A stretch of DNA of 64,000 nt, from NCBI GenBank assembly GCA_963377175.1, contig CAUJNA010001418.1, positions 17,424 to 81,423 of the forward strand, written 5' to 3'. Positions 10,481 to 22,497 of this stretch are shown one piece after another. The notes under the pieces are model-generated. The model was not told the origin of the DNA, did no database searches, and saw only the letters and a program-made list of their open reading frames with translations. How positions within the stretch are numbered: the stretch's first letter is position 1; every line of letters starts with the position of its first letter. The DNA is from Effrenium voratum (taxonomy: Eukaryota; Sar; Dinophyceae; Suessiales; Symbiodiniaceae). A program made the position numbers and the translations under genes.

Positions 10481-13400
10481 AAAATCCATCAGAGATCTAG
10501 AATCCGGCGGCGAGGGAGTAAGACAAAAGCGTTTCAGAAAATGCAACACTAGATCTAAAGACAAAACCGTTCAGAAATCACATCAGAGATCTAGAGATCC
10601 GGCGGCGAGGGAGTTAGACAAAAGCGTTCAGAATTCACACTAGAGCTATAGAGATCCAACGGCAAATGAGTTAGACAAAACCGTTCAGGAATCACATCAG
10701 AGATCTAGAGATCCGGCGGCGAGGGAGTTAGACAAAAGCGTTCAGAATTCGCACTAGAGCTATAGAGATCCAACGGCAAATGAGTTGGACAAAACCTTTC
10801 AGAAATCACATCAGAGATCTAGAGATCCGGCGGCGAGGGAGTTAGACAAAAGCGTTCAGAATTCACACAAGCTATAGAGATCCAACGGCAAATGAGTTAG
10901 ACAAAACCGTTCAGAAATCACGTCAGAGATCTAGAGATCCGGCGGCGAGGGAGTTAGACAAAAGCGATCAGAATTCACACTAGAGCTATAGAGATCCAAC
11001 GGCAAATGAGTTAGACAAAACCGTTCAGAAATCTCATCAGAGATCTAGAGATCCGGCGGCGAGGGAGTTAGACAAAAGCGTTCAGAATTCACACTAGAGC
11101 TATAGAGATCCAACGGCAAATGAGTTAGACAAAACCGTTCAGAAATCACATCAGAGATCTAGAGATCCGGCGGCGCGGGAGTTAGACAAAAGCGTTCAGA
11201 ATTCACACTAGAGCTATAGAGATCCAACGGCAAATGAGTTAGCCAAAACCGTTCAGAAATCACGTCAGAGATCTAGAGATCCGGCGGCGAGGGAGTTAGA
11301 CAAAAGCGTTCAGAATTCACACTAGAGCTATAGAGATCCAACGGCAAATGAGTTAGAGAAAACCGTTCAGAAATCACATCAGAGATCTAGAGATCCGGCG
11401 GCGAGGCAGTTAGACAAAAGCGTTCAGAATTCACACTAGAGCTATAGAGATCCAACGGCAAGTGAGTTAGACAAAGCCGTTCAGAAATCACGTCAGAGAT
11501 CTAGAGATCCGGCGGCGAGGGAGTTAGACAAAAGCGTTCAGAAATCACACTAGAGCTATAGAGATACAACGGCAAATGAGTTAGACAAAACCGTTCAGAA
11601 ATCACATCAGAGATCTAGAGATCCGGCGGCGAGGGAGTTAGACAAAAAGCGTTCAGAATTCACACTAGAGCTATAGAGATCCAACGGCAAATGAGTTAGA
11701 CAAAACCGTTCAGAAATCACGTCAGAGATCTAGAGATCCGGCGGCGAGGGAGTTAGACAAAAGCGTTCAGAATTCACACTAGAGCTATAGAGATCCAACG
11801 GCAAATGAGTTAGAGAAATCCGTTCAGAAATCACAGCAGAGATCTAGAGATCCGGCGGCGAGGGAGTTAGACAAAAGCGTTCAGAATTCACACTAGAGCT
11901 ATAGAGATCCAACGGCAAATGAGTTAGACAAAGCCGTTCAGAAATCACGTCCGAGATCTAGAGATCCGGCGGCGAGGGAGTTAGACAAAAGCGTTCAGAA
12001 TTCACACTAGAGCTATAGAGATCCAACGGCAAATGAGTTAGACAAAACCGTTCAGAAATCATGTCAGAGATCTAGAGATCCGGCGGCGAGGGAGTTAGAC
12101 AAAAGCGCTCAGAATTCACACTAGAGCTATAGAGATCCAACGGCAAATGAGTTAGACAAAACCGTTCAGAAATCACATCAGAGATCTAGAGATCCGGCGG
12201 CGAGGGAGTTAGCCAAAAGCGTTCAGAATTCACACTAGAGCTATAGAGATCCAACGGCAAATGAGTTAGACAAAACCGTTCAGAAATCACGTCAGAGATC
12301 TAGAGATCCGGCGGCGAGGGAGTTAGACAAAAGCGTTCAGAATTCACACTAGAGCTATAGAGATCCAACGGCAAATGAGTTAGACAAAACCGTTCAGAAA
12401 TCACGTCAGAGATCTAGAGATCCGGCGGCGAGGGAGTTAGACAAAAGCGTTCAGAATTCACACTAGAGCTATAGAGATCCAACGGCAAATGAGTTAGACA
12501 AAACCGTTCAGAAATCACGTCAGAGATCTAGAGATCCGGCGGCGAGGGAGTTAGACAAAAGCGTTCAGAATTCACACTAGAGCTATAGAGATCCAACGGC
12601 AAATGAGTTAGACAAAACCGTTCAGAAATCACGTCAGAGATCTAGAGATCCGGCGGCGAGGGAGTTAGACAAAAGCGTTCAGAATTCACACTGGAGCTAT
12701 AGAGATCCAACGGCAAATGAGTTAGACAAAACCGTTCAGAAACCACATCAGAGATCTAGAGATCCGGCGGCGAGGGAGTTAGACAAAAGCGTTCAGAATT
12801 CACACTAGAGCTATAGAGATCCAACGGCAAATGAGTTAGACAAAACCGTTCAGAAATCACGTCAGAGATCAAGAGATCCGGCGGCGAGGGAGTTAGACAA
12901 AAGCGTTCAGAATTCACACTAATTAGAGCTATAGAGATCCAACGGCAAATGAGTTAGACAAAACCGTTCAGAAATCACGTCAGAGATCTAGAGACCCGGC
13001 GGCGAGGGAGTTAGACAAAAGCGTTCAGAATTCACACTAGAGCTATAGAGATCCAACGGCAAATGAGTTAGACAAAGCCGTTCAGAAATCACATCAGAGA
13101 TCTAGAGATCCGGCGGCGAGGGATTTAGACAAAAGCGTTCAGAATTCACACTAGAGCTATAGAGATCCAACGGCAAATGAGTTAGATTAGCAGAAGAGAG
13201 AAGAGAAAAAACAGTGCCAAACGCGTTCAGAAATCACATCAGAGATCTAGAGATCCGGCGGCGAGGGAGTTAGACAAAAGCGTTCAGAATTCACACTAGA
13301 GCTATAGAGATCCAACGGCAAATGAGTTAGACAAAAACGTTCAGAAATCACGTCAGAGATCTAAAGATCCGGCGGCGAGGGAGTTAGACAAAAGCGTTCA

Positions 13401-16400
13401 GAATTCACACTAGAGCTATAGAGATCCAACGGCAAATGAGTTAGACAAAACCGTTCAGAAATCACGTCAGGGATCTAGAGATACGGCGGCGAGGGAGTTA
13501 GACAAAAGCGTTCAGAATTCACACTAGAGCTATAGAGATCCAACGGCAAATGAGTTAGACAAAACCGTTCAGAAATCACATCAGAGATCTAGAGATCCGG
13601 CGGCGAGGGAGTTAGACAAAGGCGTTCAGAATTCACACTAGAGCTATAGAGATCCAACGGCAAATGAGTTAGACAAAACCGTTCAGAAATCACGTCAGAG
13701 ATATAGAGATCCGGCGGCGAGGGAGTTAGACAAAAGCGTTCAGAATTCACACTAGAGCTATAGAGATCCAACGGCAAATGAGTTAGACAAAACCGTTCAG
13801 AAATCACAAAAGAGATCTAGAGATCCGGCGGCGAGGGAGTTAGACAAAAGCGTTCAGAATTCACACTAGAGCTATAGAGATCCAACGGCAAACGAATTAG
13901 ACAAAACCGTTCAGAAATCACATCAGAGATCTAGAGATCCGGCGGCGAGGGAGTTAGACAAAAGCGTTCAGAATTCACACTAGAGCTATAGAGATCCAAC
14001 GGCAAATGAGTTAGACAAAACCGTTCAGAAATCACATCAGAGATCTACAGATCCGGCGGCGAGGGAGTTAGACAAAAGCGTTCAGAATTCACACTAGAGC
14101 TATAGAGATCCAACGGCAAATGAGTTAGACAAAAACCGTTCAGAAATCACGTCAAAGATCTAGAGATCCGGCGGCGAGGGAGTTAGACAAAAGCGTTCAG
14201 AATTCACACTAGAGCTATAGAGATCCAACGGCAAATGAGTTAGACAAAACCGTTCAGAAAACACGTCAGAGATCTAGCGATCCGGCGGCGAGGGAGTTAG
14301 ACAAAAGCGTTCAGAATTCACACTAGAGCTATAGAGATCCAACGGCAAATGAGTTAGACAAAACCGTTCAGAAATCACGTCAGAGATCTAGAGATCCGGC
14401 GGCGAGGGAGTTAGACAAAAGCGTTCAGAATTCACACTAGAGCTATAGAGACTCAACGGCAAATGAGTTAGACAAAGCCGTTCAGAAATCACGTCAGAGA
14501 TCTAGAGATCCGGCGGCGAGGGAGTTAGACAAAAGCGTTCAGAATTCACACTAGAGCTATAGAGATCCAACGGCAAATGAGTTAGACAAAACCGTTCAGA
14601 AATCACATCAGAGATCTAGAGATCCGGCGGCGCGGGGGTTAGACAAAGGCGTTCAGAATTCACACTAGAGCTATAGAGATCCAACGGCAAATGAGTTAGA
14701 CAAAACCGTTCAGAAATCACATCAGAGATCTAGAGATCCGGCGGCGAGGGAGTTAGACAAAAGTGTTCAGAATTCACACTAGAGCTATAGAGATCCAACG
14801 GCAAATGGGTTAGACAAACCGTTCAGAAATCACACTGGTATAGAGATCCTAACGGCAAATGCGCTAGGACAAGCGTTTCAGAACTACAACAGAGATCTAG
14901 AGATCCGGCGGCGAGGGAGTTAGACAAACGCGTTCAGAATTCACACTAGAGCTATAGAGATCCAACGGCAAATGAGTTAGACAAAACCGTTCAGAAATCA
15001 CATCAGAGATCTAGAGATCCGGCGGCGAGGGAGTTAGACAAAAGCGTTCAGAGTTCACACTAGAGCTATAGAGATCCAACGGCAAATGAGTTAGACAAAA
15101 CCGTTCAGAAATCACGTCAGAGATCTAGAGATCCGGCGGCGAGGGAGTTAGACAAAAGCGTTCAGAATTCACACTAGAGCTATAGAGATCCAACCGCAAA
15201 TGAGTTAGACAAAACCGTTCAGAAATCACATCAGAGATCTAGAGATCCGGCGGCGAGGGAGTTAGACAAAAGCGTTCAGAATTCACACTAGAGCTATAGA
15301 GATCCAAGGGCAAATGAGTTAGACAAAACCGTTCAGAAATCACGTCAGAGATCTAGAGATCCGGCGGCGAGGGAGTGAGACAAAAGCGTTCAGAATTCAC
15401 ACTAGAGCTATAGAGATCCAACGGCAAACGCGTTAGACAAAGCCTTTCTGAAATCACATCGGAGATCTAGAGATCCGGCGGCGAGGGAGTTAGACAAAAG
15501 CGTTCAGAAATCACACTAGAGCTATAGAGATCCAACGGCAAATGAGTTAGACAAAACCGTTCAGAAATCACGTCAGAGATCTAGAGATACGGCGGCGAGG
15601 GAGTTAGACAAAAGCGTTCAGAATTCACACTAGAGCTATAGAGATCCAACGGCAAATGAGTTAGTCAAAACCGTTCAGAAATCACGTCAGAGATCTAGAG
15701 ATCCGGCGGCGAGGGAGTTAGACAAAAGCGTTCAGAATTCACACTAGAGCTATAGAGATCCAACGGCAATTGAGTTAGACAAAACCGTTCAGAAATCACA
15801 TCAGAGATCTAGAGATCCGGCGGCGAGGGAGTTAGGCAAAAGCGTTCAGAATTCACACTAGAGCTATAGAGATCCAACGGCAAATGAGTTAGACAAAGCC
15901 GTTCAGAAATCACGTCAGAGATCTAGAGATCCGGCGGCGAGGGAGTTAGACAAAAGCGTTCAGAATTCACACTAGAGCTATAGAGATCCAACGGCAAATG
16001 AGTTAGACAAACACGTTCAGAAATCACGTCAGAGATCTAGAGATCCGGCGGCGAGGGAGTTAGACAAAAGCGTTCAGAATTCACACTAGAGCTATAGAGA
16101 TCCAACGGCAAATGCGTTAGACAAAACCGTTCAGAAATCACCTCAGAGATCTAGAGATCCGGCGGCGAGGGAGTTAGACAAAAGCGTTCAGAATTCACAC
16201 TAGAGCTATAGAGATCCAACGGCAAATGAGTTAGACAAAACCGTTCAGAAATCACGTCAGAGATCTAGAGATCCGGCGGCGAGGGAGTTAGACAAAATTT
16301 CAGAATTCACACTAGCGCTATAGAGATCCAACGGCAAATGAGTTAGACAAAACCGTTCAGAAATCACGTCAGAGATCTAGAGATCCGGCGGCGAGGGAGT

Positions 16401-19400
16401 TAGACAAAAGCGTTCAGAATTCACATTAGAGCTATAGAGATCCAACGGCAAATAAGTTAGATAAAGCCGTTCAGAAATCGCATCAGAGATCTAGAGATCC
16501 GGCGGCGAGGGAGTTAGACAAAAGCGTTCAGAATTCACACTAGAGCTATAGAGATCCAACGGCAAATGAGTTAGACAAAACCGTTCAGAAATCACGTCAG
16601 AGATCTAGAGATCCGGCGGCGAGGGAGTTAGACAAAAGCGTTCAGAATTCACACTAGAGCTATAGAGATCAACCGGCAAATGAGTTAGACAAAACCGTTC
16701 AGAAATCACATCAGAGATCTAGAGATCCGGCGGCGAGGGAGTTAGACAAAAGCGTTCAGAATTCACACTAGAGCTATAGAGATCCTCCGGCAAATGTGTT
16801 AGACAAAACCGTTCAGAAATCACATCAGAGATCTAGAGATCCGGCGGCGAGGGAGTTAGACAAAAGCGTTCAGAATTCACACTAGAGCTATAGAGATACA
16901 ACGGCAAATGAGTTAGACAAAACCGTTCAGAAATCACCTCAGAGATCTAGAGATCCGGCGGCGAGGGAGTTAGACAAAAGCGTTCAGAATTCACACTAGA
17001 GCTATAGAGATCCTCCGGCAAATGAGTTAGACAAAACCGTTCAGAAATCACATCAGAGATCTAGAGATCCGGCGGCGAGGGAGTTAGACAAAAGCGTTCA
17101 GAATTCACACTAGAGCTATAGAGATCCAACGGCAAATGAGTCAGACAAAACCGTTCAGAAATCACGTCAGAGATCTAGAGATCCGGCGGCGAGGGAGTTC
17201 GACAAAAGCGTTCAGAATTCACACTAGAGCTATAGAGATCCAACGGCAAATGAGTTAGACAAAACCGTTCAGAAATCACGTCAGAGATCTAGAGATCCGG
17301 CGGCGAGGGAGTTAGACAAAGCGTTCAGAATTCACACTAGAGCTATAGAGATCCAACGGCAAATGAGTTAGACAAAACCGTTCAGAAATCACGTCAGAGA
17401 TCTAGAGATCCGGCGGCAAGGGAGTTAGACAAAAGCGTTCAGAATTCACACTAGAGCTATAGAGATCCAACGGCAAATGATTTAGACAAAACCGTTCAGA
17501 AATCACATCAGAGATCTAGAGATCCGGCGGCGAGGGAGTTAGACAAAAGCGTTCAGAATTCACACTAGAGCTATAGAGATTCCGGTGGTTCCCTCCCCAA
17601 CGGCAATATGAGTTAGACAAAACGTTCAGAATCACACCAGAGATCTAGAGATCGGCGATGTGTGAAGGGAGTTAGACTCAAAAGCGTTTCAGAATTTACA
17701 TAGGAGCTATAGAGATATCCACGGCAAATGAGTAGACAAAACCGTTTCAGAAATCACGTCAGAGATCTAGAGATCGGCGGCGAGGCAAGTTAGACAAAAG
17801 CGTTCAGAACTCACCACTAGAAGCTATAGAGAATCCAACGGTCAAATAAGTTTAGACCAAACCGGTCACAAAATCACGTCCCAGAGATCTAGAGATTTTT
17901 TTCCGGGGGGGGGGGGGGCGGGCCAAGGGAGTTAGACAAAAGCGTTCAGAATTCACACTAGAGCTATAGCGATCCAACGGCAAATGAGTTAGACAAAACC
18001 GTTCAGAAATCACATCAGAGATCTAGAGATCCGGCGGCGAGGGAGTTAGACAAAAGCGTTCAGAATTCACACTAGAGCTATAGAGATCCAACGGCAAATG
18101 AGTTAGACAAAACCGGTCAGAAATCACGTCAGAGATCTAGAGATCCGGCGGCGAGGGAGTTAGACAAAAGCGTTCAGAATTCACACTAGAGCTATAGAGA
18201 TCCAACGGCAAATGAGTTAGACAAAGCCGTTTAGAAATCACGTCAGAGATCTAGAGATCCGGCGGCGAGGCGAGGGAGTTAGACAAAAGCGTTCAGAATT
18301 CACACTAGAGCTATAGAGATCCAACGGCAAATGGGTTAGACAAAACCGTTCAGAAATCACGTCAGAGATCTAGATATCCGGCGGCGAGGGAGTTAGACAA
18401 AAGCGTTCAGAATTCACACTAGAGCTAAAGAGATCCAACGGCAAATGAGTTAGACAAAACCGTTCAGAAATCACGTCAGAGATCTAGAGATCCGGCGGCG
18501 AGGGAGTTAGACAAAAGCGTTCAGAATTCACACTAGAGCTATAGAGATCCAACGGCAAATGAGTTAGACAAAGCCGTTCAAAAATCACATCAGAGATCTA
18601 GAGATCCGGCGGCGAGGGAGTTAGACAAAAGCGTTCAGAATTCACACTAGAGCTATAGAGATCCAACGGCAAATGAGTTAGACAAAACCGTTCAGAAATC
18701 ACGTCAGAGAGCTAGAGATCCGGCGGCGAGGGAGTTAGACAAAAGCGTTCAGAATTCACACTAGAGCTATAGAGATCCAACGGCAAATGAGTTAGACAAA
18801 GCCGTTCAGAAATCACGTCAGAGATCTAGAGATCCGGCGGCGAGGGAGTAAGACAAAAGCGTTCAGAATTCACACTAGAGCTATAGAGATCCAACGGCAA
18901 ATGAGTTAAACAAAACCGTTCAGAAATCACAACAGAGATCTAGAGATCCGGCGGCGAGGGAGTTAGACAAAAGCGTTCAGAATTCACACTAGAGCTATAG
19001 AGATCCAACGGCAAATGAGTTAGACAAAAACCGTTCAGAAATCACGTCAAAGATCTAGAGATCCGGCGGCGAGGGAGTTAGACAAAAGCGTTCAGAATTC
19101 ACACTAGAGCTATAGAGATCCAATGGCAAATGAGTTAGACAAAACCGTTCAGAAATCACGTCAGAGATCTAGAGATCCGGCGGCGAGGGAGTTAGACAAA
19201 AGCGTTCAAATTTCACACTAGAGCTATAGAGATCCAACGGCAAATGAGTTAGACAAAACCGTTCAGAAATCACATCAGAGATCTAGAGATCCGGCGGCGA
19301 GGGAGTTAGACAAAAGCGTTCAGAATTCACACTAGAGCTATAGAGATCCAACGGCAAATGAGTTAGACAAAACCGTTCAGGAATCACATCAGAGATCTAG

Positions 19401-21512
19401 AGATCCGGCGGCGAGGGAGTTAGACAAAAGCGTTCAGAATTCACACTAGAGCTATAGAGATCCAACGGCAAATGAGTTAGACAAAACAGTTCAGAAATCA
19501 CGTCAGAGATCTAGAGATCCGGCGGCGAGGGAGTTAGACAAAAGCGTTCAGAATTCACACTAGAGCTATAGAGATCCAACGTCAAATGAGTTAGACAAAA
19601 CCGTTCAGAAATCACATCAGAGATCTAGAGATCCGGCGGCGAGGGAGTTAGACAAAAGCGTTCAGAATTCACACTAGAGCTATAGAGATCCAACGGCAAA
19701 TGAGTTAGACAAAGCCGTTCAGAAATCACGTCAGAGATCTAGAGACCCGGCGGCGAGGGAGTTAGACAAAAGCGTTCAGAATTCACACTAGAGCTATAGA
19801 GATCCAACGGTAAATGAGTTAGACAAAACCGTTCAGAAATCACATCAGAGATCTAGAGATCCGGCGGCGAGGGAGTTAGACAAAACGAGTTCGAAGAAAA
19901 GTTTCTACACTAAAAGCCATACTGAAGAGATAGCCACGCAAAGAAGTTTAGAGATCCGCCGACGGCGAGGGAGAGTCATTCACAGACAAAAGTCGTTCCA
20001 AGTAATTAGACAAGAGGGCTATATAGAGATCCAACGGCAAATGAGTTAGACAAAACCGTTCAGAATTCACGTCAGAGATCTAGAGATCCGGCGGCGAGGG
20101 AGTTAGACAAAAGCGTTCAGAATTCACACTAGAGCTATAGAGATCCAACGGCAAATGAGTTAGACAAAGCCGTTCAGAAATCACATCAGAGATCTAGAGA
20201 TCCTGCGGCGAGGGAGTTAGACAAAAGCGTTCAGAATTCACACTAGAGCTATAGAGATCCAACGGCAAATGAGTTAGACAAAACCGTTCAGAATTCACAT
20301 CAGAGATCTAGAGATCCGGCGGCGAGGGAGTTAAACAAAAGCGTTCAGAATTCACACTAGAGCTATAGAGATCCAACGGCAAATGAGTTAGACAAAACCG
20401 TTCAGAAATCACGTCAGAGATCTAGAGATCCGGCGGCGAGGGAGTTAGACAAAAGCGTTCAGAATTCACACTAGAGCTAAACAGATCCAACGGCAAATGA
20501 GTTAGACAAAACCGTTCAGAAATCACATCAGAGATCTAGAGATCCGGCGGCGAGGGAGTTAGACAAAAGCGTTCAGAATTCACACTAGAGCTATAGAGAT
20601 CCAACGGCAAATGAGTTAGACAAAACCGTTCAGAAATCACCTCATAGATCTAGAGATCCGGCGGCGAGGGAGTTAGACAAAAGCGTTCAGAATTCACACT
20701 AGAGCTATAGAGATCCAACGGCAAATGAGATAGACAAAACCGTTCAGAAATCACGTCAGAGATCTAGAGATCCGGCGGCGAGGGAGTTAGACAAAAGCGT
20801 TCAGAATTCACACAAGAGCTATAGAGATCCAACGGCAAATGAGTTAGACAAAACCGTTCAGAACTCACGTCAGAGATCTAGAGATCCGGCGGCGAAGGAG
20901 TTAGACAAAAGCGTTCAGAATTCACACTAGAGCTATAGAGATCCAACGGCAAATGAGTTAGACAAAACCGTTCAGAAATCACATCAGAGATCTAGAGATC
21001 CGGCGAGGGAGTTAGACAAAAGCGTTCAGAATTCACACTAGAGCTATAGAGATCCAACGGCAAATGAGTTAGACAAAACCGTTCAGAAATCACGTCAGAG
21101 ATCTAGAGATCCGGCGGCGAGGGAGTTAGACAAAAGCGTTCAGAATTCACACTAGAAGCTATAGAGATCCAACGGCAAATGAGTTAGACAAAACCGTTCA
21201 GAAATCACGTCAGAGATCTAGAGATCCGGCGGCGAGGGAGTTAGACAAAAGCGTTCAGAATTCACACTAGAGCTATAGAGATCCAACGGCAAATGAGTTA
21301 GACAAAACCGTTCAAAAATCACGTCAGAGATCTAGAGATCCGGCGGCGAGGGAGTTAGACAAAAGCGTTCAAAATTCACACTAGAGCTATAGAGATCCAA
21401 CGGCAAATGAGTTAGACAAAGCCGTTCAGAAATCACATCAGAGATCTAGAGATCCGGCGGCGAGGGAGTTTAGACATAGAGCTATAGAGATATTCACACT
21501 ATGAGCTATAGA
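10481..21512 (+). repeat. Satellite array 1: 114-bp dimer of two 57-bp monomers
   Basis: About 11 kb of head-to-tail repeats, close to 97 dimers. Monomer a begins TTAGACAAAAGCGTTCAGAA and contains AGAGCTATAGAGATCCAACG. Monomer b begins TTAGACAAAACCGTTCAGAA and contains AGATCTAGAGATCCGGCGG. They differ mainly in the middle and in the last 15 bases. Most units are nearly identical, with scattered point changes and an extra run of about 35 bp near 13186-13222. Patches at about 14815-14890, 17580-17925 (including a long G run) and 19880-20030 are scrambled with many indels. ORFs of 60-75 codons inside (for example on the - strand at 13589-13807) are periodic by-products of the 114-bp unit, not genes. 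Confidence 0.97.
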
Positions 21513-21517
21513 GATCC

Positions 21518-21873
21518 GTCCAAGAGACGGCAAGGTGACGTCCCGTGGGACGCTATGCACCGAACCCTCAAGCTGTAATACCAACCACGTAGAAAGGTGT
21601 ATACGGACGATGCCGTTATAGCCGAACCCGTGTAAACGATGTAAGGGAGAAGGAATGATAGTTACAACAGTAGTCCTGACAAATGCAGCGCAAGCGAAGT
21701 GTTTTCGCTCTCAATGCCGATCACGTATGTATGCAGTCACACATCAGATCTTGAACCTCAATTGTGTCTTGAGCCATGAGCCAAATGGCGATCAATGGAA
21801 CTTGGGAAGCAACACCAACAAGGACCTCAGAACAGCTACCCAATTTCGGCACGGGGCCTAGAGGGTTTTAACA
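21518..21873 (-). repeat. 3' LTR of element B
   Basis: About 356 bp, matching the LTR at 3689-4034 in reverse complement. The polypurine-like run lies just inside at 21874-21883 (- strand ...ACGGGGGA). The outer edge reads GTCCAAGAGACGG instead of TGTCAAGAGACGG, so the terminal bases are slightly altered. Confidence 0.85.
21768..21789 (-). other. Spliced-leader-like sequence, partly duplicated
   Basis: The + strand carries CTTGAGCCA followed by TGAGCCAAATGGC. On the - strand this reads as a spliced-leader 3' end followed by a second partial copy of the same 3' end. Partial tandem leaders are the pattern expected from repeated trans-splicing and reverse transcription, though a local duplication would look the same. 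Confidence 0.45.
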
Positions 21874-22497
21874 TCCCCCGTTTGGGTCGCATTGTTCATC
21901 ATGCGGTCCAAACACCACAAAACGTTCCACTGGCCACGGCTTCAACTACGAAATCGTGTCGTGCATTCTTTTACTTGCTATCACTACACCGTTCATTCGC
22001 TGTGAAACATGCCGGGTTCGATTGTACGAAAAGTGAACATTCATCCTCCAATCGAAGCACACATCCATATGCAGGTGTATATAATACACTATTGTCACGT
22101 CACTTGACCGCCAGTGAACATCCCAGCTGCCGCATTTGCGCATCGCGCAGCTGTCATCCATAAATGGGTTGGCCGCAAAAGTCCACCAGAGGCGCCCGCT
22201 TGTAATCGGTCTGCATATTTCCGGCAAAGAAACATCGGTGAGTAATCAATGCAAATCATAGCCATTCCAGATACCATGGACAATGCATAAATAATGAAAA
22301 GATAACATCTATAAGGTAATAGTTCCATCCATGAATATCCAGAGCGTCATAGTCATCGGAATATGTAACCATGTACACACCCAATCATCTTGGACACATG
22401 AATATAAATCATGACATAAGTCGTTCCACCGAAACAGTGTCGATGTGACGCAAGTAACAGATGGGGACTGACCCACATCGTACCGCAATCAGCATCT
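21874..22497 (-). other. 3' untranslated region of element B
   Basis: 624 bp with no supported gene, conserved with 3064-3688. It contains one exact copy (22464-22475) of the 12-mer GGGACTGACCCA that recurs through the element. Confidence 0.65.

Noticed and set aside
13589..13807. Open frames of 60-75 codons inside the satellite (also 63323-63541)
   Set aside because: They repeat every 38 codons with the 114-bp unit, and have no start context or non-repeat content. By-products of a stop-free frame in the repeat.
10481..21512. CRISPR-like regular spacing of repeats in the arrays
   Set aside because: Both 57-bp halves are conserved throughout, so there are no unique spacers. This is a dimeric satellite.
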